Below are positions 7,630 through 15,773 of a stretch of 42,484 bases of DNA, piece after piece. Numbering within the stretch: position 1 is the stretch's first letter; every line of letters starts with the position of its first letter. Location: positions 1 through 42,484 of the forward strand of contig CBDUZW010000042.1 of the NCBI GenBank assembly GCA_965371805.1. The letters run 5' to 3'. Made by a program: the position numbers and the translations under genes. A model generated the notes under the pieces. That model saw only the letters and a list, made by a program, of their open reading frames with translations, was not told the origin of the DNA and ran no database searches. Source of the DNA: JAOZTV01 sp965371805. GTDB lineage: Bacteria > Acidobacteriota > Aminicenantia > UBA2199.

Positions 7630-9326
7630 TGAATAATGCTTTTGTAGATCAAAATGAGAAATTGGATTTAATCAATGATTTTGTCTATGAGACAGAATCC
7701 TCACTGGATGATCTTGATATTAGCATAAAAGAGTTGAGAAATTTCAGATATGATGTCGATTTTGAGTTTAATGCATATATAGGGTTTATACAGGGGATGG
7801 ACATTGAGACCTATATAAAGAGTCTTGAATCTATAAACAGGACTGTCCATACTATCAAAGGACTCTCTCTCTTTCTTGATCTAGATAATGTCAACAAGTA
7901 TTGTCATGGTGTTGAAGAGTTGACCTTGCAACTATCAAAAGGAATTATATATCTTGATTTTAATGGTTTCGAAATAATTGAAAAAATACCAATGATAATT
8001 AATAGATTTCTTGAGGTTATCAAGGAGAAGTACACTGATAGTTCAGTACGAATAGATACTGAGGTTGCTCAAATTGACAAAAGTACAGAAGATTTGACTA
8101 AAAACATGAATGGGAAAGTTATACATCTTAAAGACCTTCAGGGTAAAGATTTTGGGAGAGTAAGGGATCAAAAAAAGGATCTGAAGGTTTCAATAAACCT
8201 TGATGAATATGATGATATATTACAGGATTTTCAAGCATTTTCTCAGGATATTGTTAGCTCTATGACTCAGAGTGGACAAAATAGGGAGGCAACACAAAAT
8301 ATAAAAAGAATTCTAATGGAGCATTTAGATCGTCTTGTGTTATCAGCAAGAGGTAAGATAGTACTTTCGAGATATCCCAGGCTTGTTTCAGATCTAAGTA
8401 GTTCTTTAGGAAAAAAAATTACCTTCAATATTTTGAACAATAATGCTTATGCCCGTCCAGATGTGTGGGATAGATGTCATAATGCTCTTGTACATATTGT
8501 TAGAAATTCAGTTGATCATGCTATTGAGCCACCTGATGAGCGTATAAAACTTGGAAAAGAACCTGTAGGCAATATGACAATGAATATAAATGAAGATTTC
8601 CGTAATATATATATATCTATAGAGGATGATGGAAAAGGAATAGATGGTGAGTTGATAGGAGGTATTGCTGTAGGCAAAGGTGTTATTAACGATAATGAGT
8701 TAAAAAAAATGTCTGAATTAGAAAAACAGAGATTGATTTTTAGTCCCGGGTTTTCCACCAGAGAAACTGCAAGTGATGTATCAGGCAGAGGTGTAGGGAT
8801 GGATGTTGTCATAAAAGAGATTGAAGAAAGTCTTAATGGGAAAGTAATATTAAACTCAAAAAAAAATGTAGGAACCAGTTTTATACTGGAGATCCCAAAG
8901 GCAGAGACTTTGTCAGAATGTATAAAATTTGGAGATGATAATCATAATTATGCAATCCCAGTGGTTCCGGGTATAGAGTTTTTAGAGTGCGAGACAAAAT
9001 ATATAAGTAATCTTTTAGACAAGACTGCACTATATACAAAAGGAAACCTGAAACTTCCACTAGTCAATTTATTTATTGAATTGGGTCATAAAGAGTATTT
9101 TCAGAAATCTATAGAATTTATGCCAATAATAAGGATAGGAAAAGATAAGGATCAATTTGGAATAATAGTCCCAAAAATTCTTGGGACAGAAAGAATAAAA
9201 ATAGATAGGAGAAGGGAGTTTAGTAGTTTAATACAGGACGAAGGGTTAGTTTTTGGTTATGGACTTACTGATCCTGTAACTGTAGTCTTTGATATTGATA
9301 AAATCAGAGATATGATAAATCTATAG
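7629..9326 (+). CDS. CheA-like histidine kinase (Hpt-HATPase-CheW)
   Basis: Chemotaxis-type cytoplasmic kinase. An N-terminal Hpt domain (about 10-130) carries phosphorylatable H74 in TVHTIKGLS. A linker of about 140 residues replaces the usual P2/P3 layout. The ATPase domain (about 280-405) shows the N box (HIVRNSVDHAIEPP), EDDGKGID, FSPGFSTRE and GRGVGMDVV. The C-terminal 130 residues form a CheW/P5-like domain (for example HNYAIPVVPGIEFLE) that would couple to receptors or CheW. At 565 residues it is shorter than classical CheA. No chemoreceptor, CheW, CheR or CheB gene is in the window, so it may serve another output. Translation depends on the TAATG junction with the receiver stub; no independent ribosome-binding site is seen. 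Confidence 0.85.
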   Translation: MNNAFVDQNEKLDLINDFVYETESSLDDLDISIKELRNFRYDVDFEFNAYIGFIQGMDIETYIKSLESINRTVHTIKGLSLFLDLDNVNKYCHGVEELTLQLSKGIIYLDFNGFEIIEKIPMIINRFLEVIKEKYTDSSVRIDTEVAQIDKSTEDLTKNMNGKVIHLKDLQGKDFGRVRDQKKDLKVSINLDEYDDILQDFQAFSQDIVSSMTQSGQNREATQNIKRILMEHLDRLVLSARGKIVLSRYPRLVSDLSSSLGKKITFNILNNNAYARPDVWDRCHNALVHIVRNSVDHAIEPPDERIKLGKEPVGNMTMNINEDFRNIYISIEDDGKGIDGELIGGIAVGKGVINDNELKKMSELEKQRLIFSPGFSTRETASDVSGRGVGMDVVIKEIEESLNGKVILNSKKNVGTSFILEIPKAETLSECIKFGDDNHNYAIPVVPGIEFLECETKYISNLLDKTALYTKGNLKLPLVNLFIELGHKEYFQKSIEFMPIIRIGKDKDQFGIIVPKILGTERIKIDRRREFSSLIQDEGLVFGYGLTDPVTVVFDIDKIRDMINL

Positions 9327-9385
9327 CAGGTAGAATTGTTCCTGTTATAGATCTGGTGATGGAATGAGACAATAAATAAAAAATT

Positions 9386-9565
9386 ATGAAAAAAGATAAG
9401 ACTTTAAACTTGATCCTTTATAAGGACTGTATTGAGATAAAAAAAATAGCGGAGTTTAATACAAAGGAAGGTTTAAACAAGATTCTGGATAGAATAGAGA
9501 TATGGAAGACGGAAGACAGAAAACGGAATACTGTCAAATTTACTATTGGAAAAAGAGGTGACTAA
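9386..9565 (+). CDS. Small hypothetical protein (59 residues)
   Basis: A short, highly charged Lys/Glu/Asp-rich frame (MKKDKTLNLILYKDCIEIKK...), predicted helical in its middle part, with no membrane segment and no known motif. It follows the CheA-like gene by 59 bases and ends 14 bases before the convergent aat stop. The ribosome-binding site is weak, and the frame could be a remnant of the end of a larger gene. It fills the only gap between the CheA-like gene and aat. Confidence 0.35.
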   Translation: MKKDKTLNLILYKDCIEIKKIAEFNTKEGLNKILDRIEIWKTEDRKRNTVKFTIGKRGD

Positions 9566-9578
9566 TTAGGGTTACACT

Positions 9579-10247
9579 CTAACAAATTACTATTTTTTCA
9601 AATGAGTGATTATCTTTTATAAGTTTCAAAAAATTTCTTCTTGAGATCTCTCTTGCTCCCAGGGAGACAAGATGGTCTGTCGTTATTTGGCAGTCTATAA
9701 AAGGTATGTTCAGACTTTTAAGTTTTTGAACCAAATTTATCATTCCATATTTTGACGCATTCTTTTCTAAGAAAAACATTGATTCCCCAAAAAAACATTT
9801 TCCCATACCTATTCCATATAAACCACCGACAAGTTTATTGTTTTTCCACACCTCTGTTGAAATTGCATATCCCATTTTATGCAAAAGGGTATAGGCATTT
9901 AACATATTCTCTGATATCCAGGTCTCTTTCTCGTAAGCTCTTGGAAGGCTACAGTTCTTTATTATCTCTCCGAATTTAGTGTTATAGGTAACGGTATACT
10001 CATTTTTGTTTAATAACTTTTTCATACTTTTTGAGATATGTAATTCATCTGTAAATAATACTAATCTTGGGTCCGGTGACCACCAGATTATTGGCTCACC
10101 TTCATTAAACCAGGGGAAAATTCCATTAGAATAAGCATTAAGCAGTCTTGTGGGACTAAGATCTCCACCTACTGCAATTATTCCATTTTCATCGGCAAGT
10201 TCGGCAGAGGGAAAAACGGGATTTTTCCCAATGTTAAATATGGGCAT
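9579..10247 (-). CDS. aat: Leucyl/phenylalanyl-tRNA--protein transferase
   Basis: Adds Leu or Phe from aminoacyl-tRNA to N-terminal Lys/Arg of proteins, creating a primary N-degron read by ClpS. The product has 222 residues, normal for Aat. Family signatures are AYSNGIFPWFNEGEPIIWWSPDPR with the WWSPDPR core at 55-61, GGLYGIGMGKCFFGESMF in the GNAT-like catalytic half, and FIDCQITTDHLVSLGA near the end. The ATG lies 14 bases inside the end of clpA, so it is the third gene of a clpS-clpA-aat operon and is translated by coupling. The context matches function exactly: modifying enzyme, adaptor and unfoldase together. Confidence 0.95.
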   Translation of the reverse strand: MPIFNIGKNPVFPSAELADENGIIAVGGDLSPTRLLNAYSNGIFPWFNEGEPIIWWSPDPRLVLFTDELHISKSMKKLLNKNEYTVTYNTKFGEIIKNCSLPRAYEKETWISENMLNAYTLLHKMGYAISTEVWKNNKLVGGLYGIGMGKCFFGESMFFLEKNASKYGMINLVQKLKSLNIPFIDCQITTDHLVSLGAREISRRNFLKLIKDNHSFEKIVIC

Positions 10248-12489
10248 CTTTTATTTCTATAACGACTTCTCCATTTTTTATATCTGCAAATGCATTGCCA
10301 CCTTTTTTTAATTTTCCGAATAAAGATTCATCAACAAAGAATGATTTGATTTTTTCTGATATTAACCTGGATACCTCCCTTGCTCCAAAGAGTTTCGAAT
10401 AACCTTTTTCTGCAAGGAATTTATAACAGGATTTTGATATTTCTAAGTTAATATTTTTTTCTTTTAATAATTCCTGAAATTCATTAATTTCTTTTTTGAC
10501 AATATCCATTACTACCTTAACTGTAAGATTATTAAATACAACTACTTTATCAAGCCGGTTCCGGAATTCCGGAGAGAAATACTTTTTAACAGCAGTATTA
10601 ATATCTCCGGTTCTGATCTTTCCATCTTCAAACCCTATTAATTTATTTCCTAATTTTCTTGTACCGGCATTTGATGTCATTATTATAATAACATTTCTGA
10701 AATCGGCTTTTTTTCCTGTATTATCAGTCAAAGTAGCATAATCCATAATTTGTAAGAGTGTGTTAAAAATGTCTTGATGTGCCTTTTCAATTTCATCAAG
10801 CAGAAGTATTGAATGAGGGTTTTTAGAAACTGCTTCAGTTAAAAGACCTCCCTGATCAAAACCTACATATCCGGGAGGTGCACCTATTAATCTAGCCACT
10901 GTATGTTTTTCCTGATATTCACTCATGTCAAATCTATGTAAAGTGATGCCAAGTATGTCTCCAAGTTGTTTTGTTATTTCAGTTTTTCCAACCCCAGTAG
11001 GACCTACAAAAAGTAAGGAAGCAACTGGTTTTTCTTTTTTTTGAAATCCGGCTCTTGCAGTTTTTATTGCTCTGCTGATTTCATAAATTGCTTCATCCTG
11101 TCCAAATATCCGTTTTTTCAATGTTTGTTCCAGTCTTTTCAATTTTGTTATTTCGGATTTTATAACTGTTTTTTTTGGGATTTTCGCTATACTTGATATC
11201 ACATTTTCAATCTCACTCTTTTTTATTGTCCGTATTTTCTTATTTTTTTTATATGAATTACTGATCTTTATAAGTGAACCTGCTTCATCAATTACATCTA
11301 TTGCTTTATCAGGCAGAAATCTGTCATTAATATACTCAGCAGACAATTCAACTGCTGATCTAATTGCAGAACCTGAGTATTTTATATTGTGGAATTTTTC
11401 AAATTGTTCCTTAATTCCCTCAAGTATTTTTATTGTTTCTTCTGTACTGGGCTCATTTATTTCTATTTTTTGAAATCTTCTGGATAAGGCTCTATCTTTT
11501 TCAAAATATTTTTTATACTCTTCTCTGGTCGTAGTTCCAATACAGCGTAATTCTCCTGATTGGAGATATGGTTTTAATATATTTGAAGCATCCATGGATC
11601 CACCGGAAACAGCTCCTGCGCCAACCACTGTATGTATCTCGTCAATAAAAAGAATAGCATTCTCTTCTTGTTCCAATTCATTTAATACTTTTTTTAACCT
11701 GGCCTCAAAATCTCCCCGGTATTTTGTTCCCGCCAGTAAGCCACCCATATCCAGGGAGAATATTCTTGAATCTTTTAACATCTCGGGGACAGCATTATTG
11801 ATGATCTTCAATGCAAGTCCTTCAGTTATTGCAGTTTTTCCTACTCCAGGGTCACCAACATGGATAGGGTTGTTTTTATTTCTCCTTCCCAGTATTTGAA
11901 TTGTTCTCTGGATAATATCATCTCTTCCTATAACCTGATCTATTTTTCCATCTTTCGCTTTCCGGGTCAATTCTGTTGTATAGGTATCAAGCGATTTTTT
12001 TTTAGGTTTTTTTTTTTCTGAGACATTATCTGTGTCAGGCTCGTTATTTTCTTCATCCAGATCATTATCAATATTATTTGAAATGAATTTTAGTATTGCA
12101 AGTCTTGTAATGCCTTGTTTTTCCAAATAGTAAGCAGCAAAGGATTCCTGTAAGTGAAATAGAGAAGCAAAAAGATCGCCTATCTCAAGTTTTCTCTTCT
12201 CTGCTGAAGTAATATGCATAACGGCATTATCCATCATGTTTTGGAAACCTGTAGATTGAACAGGTGTATTTGAAGTTGACTTGGGAATATTGTCTCCATC
12301 AATGAACGTTTTGAGGTCATTCTTTAATTCCTCTTCATCTCCATTACATGCATAAACAATCTCTTTTCCAAATTCAAAAAATAGAGATGCATATATAAAA
12401 TGTTCAGGTACTAAATACTCATGTTTTCTTTTTTTAGCCTCATTATATGCAATAGATAAGGCAGCATTAAGATCTTTGCTTATTTCCAT
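10234..12489 (-). CDS. clpA: ClpA, ATP-dependent protein unfoldase
   Basis: Hexameric AAA+ unfoldase that feeds substrates into ClpP, with ClpS as adaptor. The 751-residue product has the Clp N-domain (1-140) and an acidic/Lys-rich linker. The first AAA+ module has Walker A GDPGVGKT at 212-219 and Walker B at 279-284. The second has Walker A GPTGVGKT at 496-503 and Walker B ILLLDEIEKAH near 561. The small C-terminal domain follows. LIGF at 617-620 matches the ClpP-docking IGL/IGF loop. There is no ClpB-type middle coiled coil, so it is ClpA and not ClpB/ClpC. The gene starts 3 bases after the clpS stop and overlaps aat by 14 bases. No clpP lies in the window, so the protease subunit must be encoded elsewhere. 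Confidence 0.96.
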   Translation of the reverse strand: MEISKDLNAALSIAYNEAKKRKHEYLVPEHFIYASLFFEFGKEIVYACNGDEEELKNDLKTFIDGDNIPKSTSNTPVQSTGFQNMMDNAVMHITSAEKRKLEIGDLFASLFHLQESFAAYYLEKQGITRLAILKFISNNIDNDLDEENNEPDTDNVSEKKKPKKKSLDTYTTELTRKAKDGKIDQVIGRDDIIQRTIQILGRRNKNNPIHVGDPGVGKTAITEGLALKIINNAVPEMLKDSRIFSLDMGGLLAGTKYRGDFEARLKKVLNELEQEENAILFIDEIHTVVGAGAVSGGSMDASNILKPYLQSGELRCIGTTTREEYKKYFEKDRALSRRFQKIEINEPSTEETIKILEGIKEQFEKFHNIKYSGSAIRSAVELSAEYINDRFLPDKAIDVIDEAGSLIKISNSYKKNKKIRTIKKSEIENVISSIAKIPKKTVIKSEITKLKRLEQTLKKRIFGQDEAIYEISRAIKTARAGFQKKEKPVASLLFVGPTGVGKTEITKQLGDILGITLHRFDMSEYQEKHTVARLIGAPPGYVGFDQGGLLTEAVSKNPHSILLLDEIEKAHQDIFNTLLQIMDYATLTDNTGKKADFRNVIIIMTSNAGTRKLGNKLIGFEDGKIRTGDINTAVKKYFSPEFRNRLDKVVVFNNLTVKVVMDIVKKEINEFQELLKEKNINLEISKSCYKFLAEKGYSKLFGAREVSRLISEKIKSFFVDESLFGKLKKGGNAFADIKNGEVVIEIKDAHI

Positions 12490-12492
12490 TTT

Positions 12493-12810
12493 TTATTCCT
12501 CTTCATAAGAACATTTCAAAGGGAATTGATTTGCTTCAGCCATAGCATGAACTTGAGCCACTTTTGTAACAGCTATATCATATGTGTAAATACCACATAG
12601 CCCATTACCCTTTTTATGAACATCAAGCATAATTGCAGTTGCATCAGCAGATTGTTTGTTAAAAACTTTTATCAGTACCTCTATAACAAATTCCATAGAT
12701 GTATAGTCATCATTATGAATGATTACTTTATACATTTTTGGGGTAGTAACCTTCTCGGAAATATCTATTCCTGTTTCTTCATCTGTCCAATAATCTTCTG
12801 CGTTTCCCAT
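12493..12810 (-). CDS. clpS: ClpS, N-degron adaptor of ClpA
   Basis: Binds N-terminal Leu/Phe/Trp/Tyr residues and hands the protein to ClpA. The 105-residue product begins with a flexible acidic N-terminal extension. The core KVIIHNDDYTSMEFVIEVL contains the ligand-pocket Asn-Asp-Asp and the gatekeeper Met. The VHKKGNGLCGIYTYDIA strand with the conserved His follows. It is first in the operon with clpA and aat. There is no ribosome-binding site. A TATAAT box on the minus strand (12822-12817) ends 6 bases before the ATG, placing the predicted transcription start on the A of the ATG. Confidence 0.95.
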   Translation of the reverse strand: MGNAEDYWTDEETGIDISEKVTTPKMYKVIIHNDDYTSMEFVIEVLIKVFNKQSADATAIMLDVHKKGNGLCGIYTYDIAVTKVAQVHAMAEANQFPLKCSYEEE

Positions 12811-12816
12811 ATAAAA

Positions 12817-12822
12817 ATTATA
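12817..12822 (-). promoter_or_regulatory. -10 box (TATAAT) of the clpS-clpA-aat operon
   Basis: A perfect TATAAT on the minus strand lies 6 bases before the clpS ATG. The -35 region is poor (TTTATT-like). With the usual 7-base step from the -10 end, transcription starts at the ATG itself, predicting a leaderless mRNA. Confidence 0.45.
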
Positions 12823-12854
12823 ACATATATTGAGTTAATAATAAAAATAACTTA

Positions 12855-13040
12855 TTTGACCTAAATTTTTCATCAAAATCTACTACAATGCCCGATCTAC
12901 CCATTCTAACTGTGTAAATTTCAATCGTTTTCATTACAAAATAGTGAAACTATTCCTCATTCGACGCAATCATTTTACTTGTTATAAAGGATATCTCGAA
13001 CATTTCGCTACAATTTTGAAGAAAATTTCAGGTTTGACTT
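12855..13040. repeat. MITE-like dispersed repeat, copy 1
   Basis: About 186 bases bounded by imperfect terminal inverted repeats. The left end reads CCTAAATTTTTCATCAAAA; the reverse complement of the right end reads CCTGAAATTTTCTTCAAAA. A second diverged copy lies at 25698-25910. Conserved inner blocks are ACCCATTCTAACTG, the small palindrome AATAGT-GAA-ACTATT, TTTTACTTGTTATAA and CATTTCGCTACAATTTTGA. It has no open frame. It occupies most of the 308-base gap between the divergent clpS and HDOD genes. Confidence 0.65.
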
Positions 13041-13083
13041 AATTTTCTTATTGTTAACGAATTAACTTTTAAGGAAAGGTGTA

Positions 13084-13112
13084 TTGACATTATTTTTTTT
13101 TTTGTTTAATAT
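13084..13112 (+). promoter_or_regulatory. Promoter of the HDOD gene, predicted leaderless
   Basis: TTGACA (13084-13089), 17 bases and TAATAT (13107-13112) are seen. The predicted transcription start, 7 bases after the -10 end, is 13119, exactly the A of the ATG. No Shine-Dalgarno is present. Confidence 0.55.
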
Positions 13113-13118
13113 TTAATT

Positions 13119-14006
13119 ATGGACAAAGATGGGTCTATTAATGATATTAATATAAACCTGAAAAAGATAATCTCTTCTGTGGACAGTTCTGAGTTTTCAT
13201 CAATAAATGAGGTTGTATCAAAAGTAATAAGTGTAATTAATGATCCTGAATCTACAATAAAAGATCTGAAAGATATCATTAAAATAGATCCGCCACTTTC
13301 TTCGAAAATCTTAAGAATGGTAAATTCAGCTTATTATTCGAGAGGAAGGGTTCATACAAATATTGAAAGTTCTATAATCTGGATAGGTTTTGATATAGTA
13401 AAAGAGATGGCACTCAATCAGAAAGTTTGTGAAATCTTTAATAAAGATGAAGTTATTGAAGGGTATTCGAGGAAAAAGTTGTGGAAACACAGTGTGGCTG
13501 TTGCAACAATGGCGAAGATGATATTTAGGAAAGAGTTTGGTTATCCTGGCGATACAGCATATGTTTCAGGCTTATTGCATGATATTGGAATGATCGCTGA
13601 AGACCAATTTGTTCAGGAGAAGTTTAAAAAGATACTTAATGTATCAAAAGAAGAGAATAAACCGATAGAAGACTTGGAAACACAATATTTAGGGTATAAT
13701 CATGCTGATTTAGGTTTTTATATTTCTGCTAAATGGGGTCTTCCCTTAGAATTGAGGGAGGGGATTAGGTTCCATCATAACCCTCAATATATATCTGAAA
13801 ATAATTTCAAATTGCCAATGACAATTCTTGTTTCAGACTTTGTATGTAATTCAAATGAATATGGAATCGGTTTTGCTTCAAATTCAGAAAACAATCAATT
13901 TGAAAATTGCCTTGACCAATTAAAAATAAAGTCCCATTCGATAAATATGATTACAAAAGATTTGATTGAAGAGATGAATAAAATGGAGGATATGGATTTC
14001 TTTTAA
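13119..14006 (+). CDS. HDOD domain signalling protein
   Basis: The HDOD domain (about residues 20-230) is related to HD hydrolases and usually acts in regulation downstream of two-component or chemotaxis systems. Visible blocks are DPPLSSKILRMVNSAYYSRG, SSIIWIGFDIVKEMAL, LWKHSVAVATMAKMIF and YVSGLLHDIGMIAEDQF, followed by GIRFHHNP. Some HD-type residues remain (H-HD pattern), but catalysis cannot be assumed, because most HDOD proteins are non-enzymatic. The last 60 residues are divergent. The gene ends 10 bases before a PAS hybrid kinase, forming a two-gene operon in which the two proteins probably act together. Confidence 0.88.
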   Translation: MDKDGSINDININLKKIISSVDSSEFSSINEVVSKVISVINDPESTIKDLKDIIKIDPPLSSKILRMVNSAYYSRGRVHTNIESSIIWIGFDIVKEMALNQKVCEIFNKDEVIEGYSRKKLWKHSVAVATMAKMIFRKEFGYPGDTAYVSGLLHDIGMIAEDQFVQEKFKKILNVSKEENKPIEDLETQYLGYNHADLGFYISAKWGLPLELREGIRFHHNPQYISENNFKLPMTILVSDFVCNSNEYGIGFASNSENNQFENCLDQLKIKSHSINMITKDLIEEMNKMEDMDFF

Positions 14007-14016
14007 CCAGAATATC

Positions 14017-15741
14017 ATGGAAAATAGCTTATCTTTTAAAATTGAATGTCTTGAGACAAAAATCAAACATTTAGATAATGAATTAAGGCTCACTAAACAG
14101 GAAAAGGAATCAGCTAAAGATGACTATTTTAATGTTATTGAAAATATGGATAAAGTCGTCTTAACAAGAACAAAGGAGATTAAAGAGTTACAATTAGTAC
14201 TTAAAAATAAAGCTAATGAACTACAGCTTATGCTTGATGCATCTCCATCGATGATATTTTATACGGATACTGAACACAGATACATACGTGTGAATAAAGA
14301 GTTTGCCAGGATATTTGAACTTTCAGTTACTGAGATAATTGGGAAAACTTTTTCAGAGATTTACAAGGATGGTACTGATTATTTTGCAAAGGAAAATGCA
14401 GAAGTTATGGAAACAGATAAAGCAGTCGTAAATCGGTCAGCATTTATAGAGACAGATTCTGGAAGAATTGAAGTATTGGTTAACAAAATCCCAAATAAAA
14501 ATATAGATGGAAATGTTGTAGGGATTATTGGTTTTGCTTTAGATGTATCTGAATTAAGAAGAACAGAGGAAGAAAAAAAGGAACTTGAACATAGATTGGA
14601 ACAGTCAAAAAAGATGGAAGCAATTGGAAGACTTGCGGGAGGAGTCGCTCATGATCTTAATAATGTATTAGGTGCATTAGTTGGGTATCCAGATTTGATT
14701 TTACTGAATCTTCCTAAAGATAACCCAATGAGAAATGCGATATTGACTATCCAGAACTCTGGGAAAAAAGCAGCGGCAATAGTTCAGGATCTTCTTACTC
14801 TTGCACGAAGGGGAGTTCTGGTAAATAAAGTGATTAATTTAAATGAAATAATATTGGAATATTTAGGATCTCTTGAATTTGAGAAACTAAAAACATTTAA
14901 TCCGAAAATGAAACTTGATTACAGATTAGATCCTGATCTGTTTAATATGCAGGGCTCTTCCGTTCATCTTTCTAAAATGGTTATGAATTTAGTGACAAAT
15001 GCTGCTGAAGCAATTATAAATGAAGGCGAGATCATAATTTCCACTAAAAATTTGAATATACAAAAAGGAGAAAAATTTGTAAATCAATCAATTCCTGAAG
15101 GAGCATATGTTGAACTGAATGTCTCTGATAATGGAACTGGGATATCTAAAATTGACCAGGAGAAAATATTTGAACCGTTTTACACAAAAAAAGTTATGGG
15201 AATTAGTGGAACAGGACTGGGATTGTCAGTTGTATGGGGCACAATTGAGGATCATAATGGATATGTTATAATTGAGAGTAAGAAGGGGGCGGGGACAACT
15301 TTTAGAATTGTTTTTCCTATTTCAAAAGAGAGCATTGAGAAAAAAAAAATATTAAACATCAATGACTTTCTAGGTAATAAAGAGAGGATATTAATTGCTG
15401 ATGATGTTTTAGAGATGAGGGAAATAACATCAGTGATGCTAAAAAAATTAAACTATAAACCGAGTTTATTTTCCAGTGGGGAACGTGTTATTAATTATTT
15501 GAAAGCCCATAAAGCAGATTTGGTTCTTCTGGATATGATAATGGAACCCGGATTAGATGGATTTGATACAACTAAGGAAATATTAAAAATCAGGCCGGAT
15601 CAAAAGATTATAATCTTTAGTGGTTATTCTGAAACAGAGAGAGTTATGGAAGCTCAAAAACTGGGCGCAGGTGAGTATTTAAAGAAGCCCTTTACTGTAG
15701 AACAATTGGGGGCAGCGCTTAAAAAGGAGTTAAAAGCGTAA
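14017..15741 (+). CDS. PAS hybrid histidine kinase with C-terminal receiver
   Basis: Cytosolic hybrid kinase of 574 residues with no membrane segment. An N-terminal coiled coil (10-70) is followed by a PAS domain (about 70-182), then HisKA with H212 in GRLAGGVAHDLNN. HATPase_c comes next (N box MNLVTNAAEAI, DNGTGIS, F box EPFYTKK, GTGLGLSVV). The receiver (about 457-572) has ADD at 461-463, phospho-acceptor D506 (LVLLDMIME) and a conserved Lys in YLKKPF. The VAHDLNNVL type of H box is common in hybrid kinases with a distal output. It starts 11 bases after the HDOD stop without its own strong ribosome-binding site. The PAS ligand is unknown. Confidence 0.9.
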   Translation: MENSLSFKIECLETKIKHLDNELRLTKQEKESAKDDYFNVIENMDKVVLTRTKEIKELQLVLKNKANELQLMLDASPSMIFYTDTEHRYIRVNKEFARIFELSVTEIIGKTFSEIYKDGTDYFAKENAEVMETDKAVVNRSAFIETDSGRIEVLVNKIPNKNIDGNVVGIIGFALDVSELRRTEEEKKELEHRLEQSKKMEAIGRLAGGVAHDLNNVLGALVGYPDLILLNLPKDNPMRNAILTIQNSGKKAAAIVQDLLTLARRGVLVNKVINLNEIILEYLGSLEFEKLKTFNPKMKLDYRLDPDLFNMQGSSVHLSKMVMNLVTNAAEAIINEGEIIISTKNLNIQKGEKFVNQSIPEGAYVELNVSDNGTGISKIDQEKIFEPFYTKKVMGISGTGLGLSVVWGTIEDHNGYVIIESKKGAGTTFRIVFPISKESIEKKKILNINDFLGNKERILIADDVLEMREITSVMLKKLNYKPSLFSSGERVINYLKAHKADLVLLDMIMEPGLDGFDTTKEILKIRPDQKIIIFSGYSETERVMEAQKLGAGEYLKKPFTVEQLGAALKKELKA

Positions 15742-15773
15742 TACTCAGATTGTCAAATTCTGTCAGAATATCT

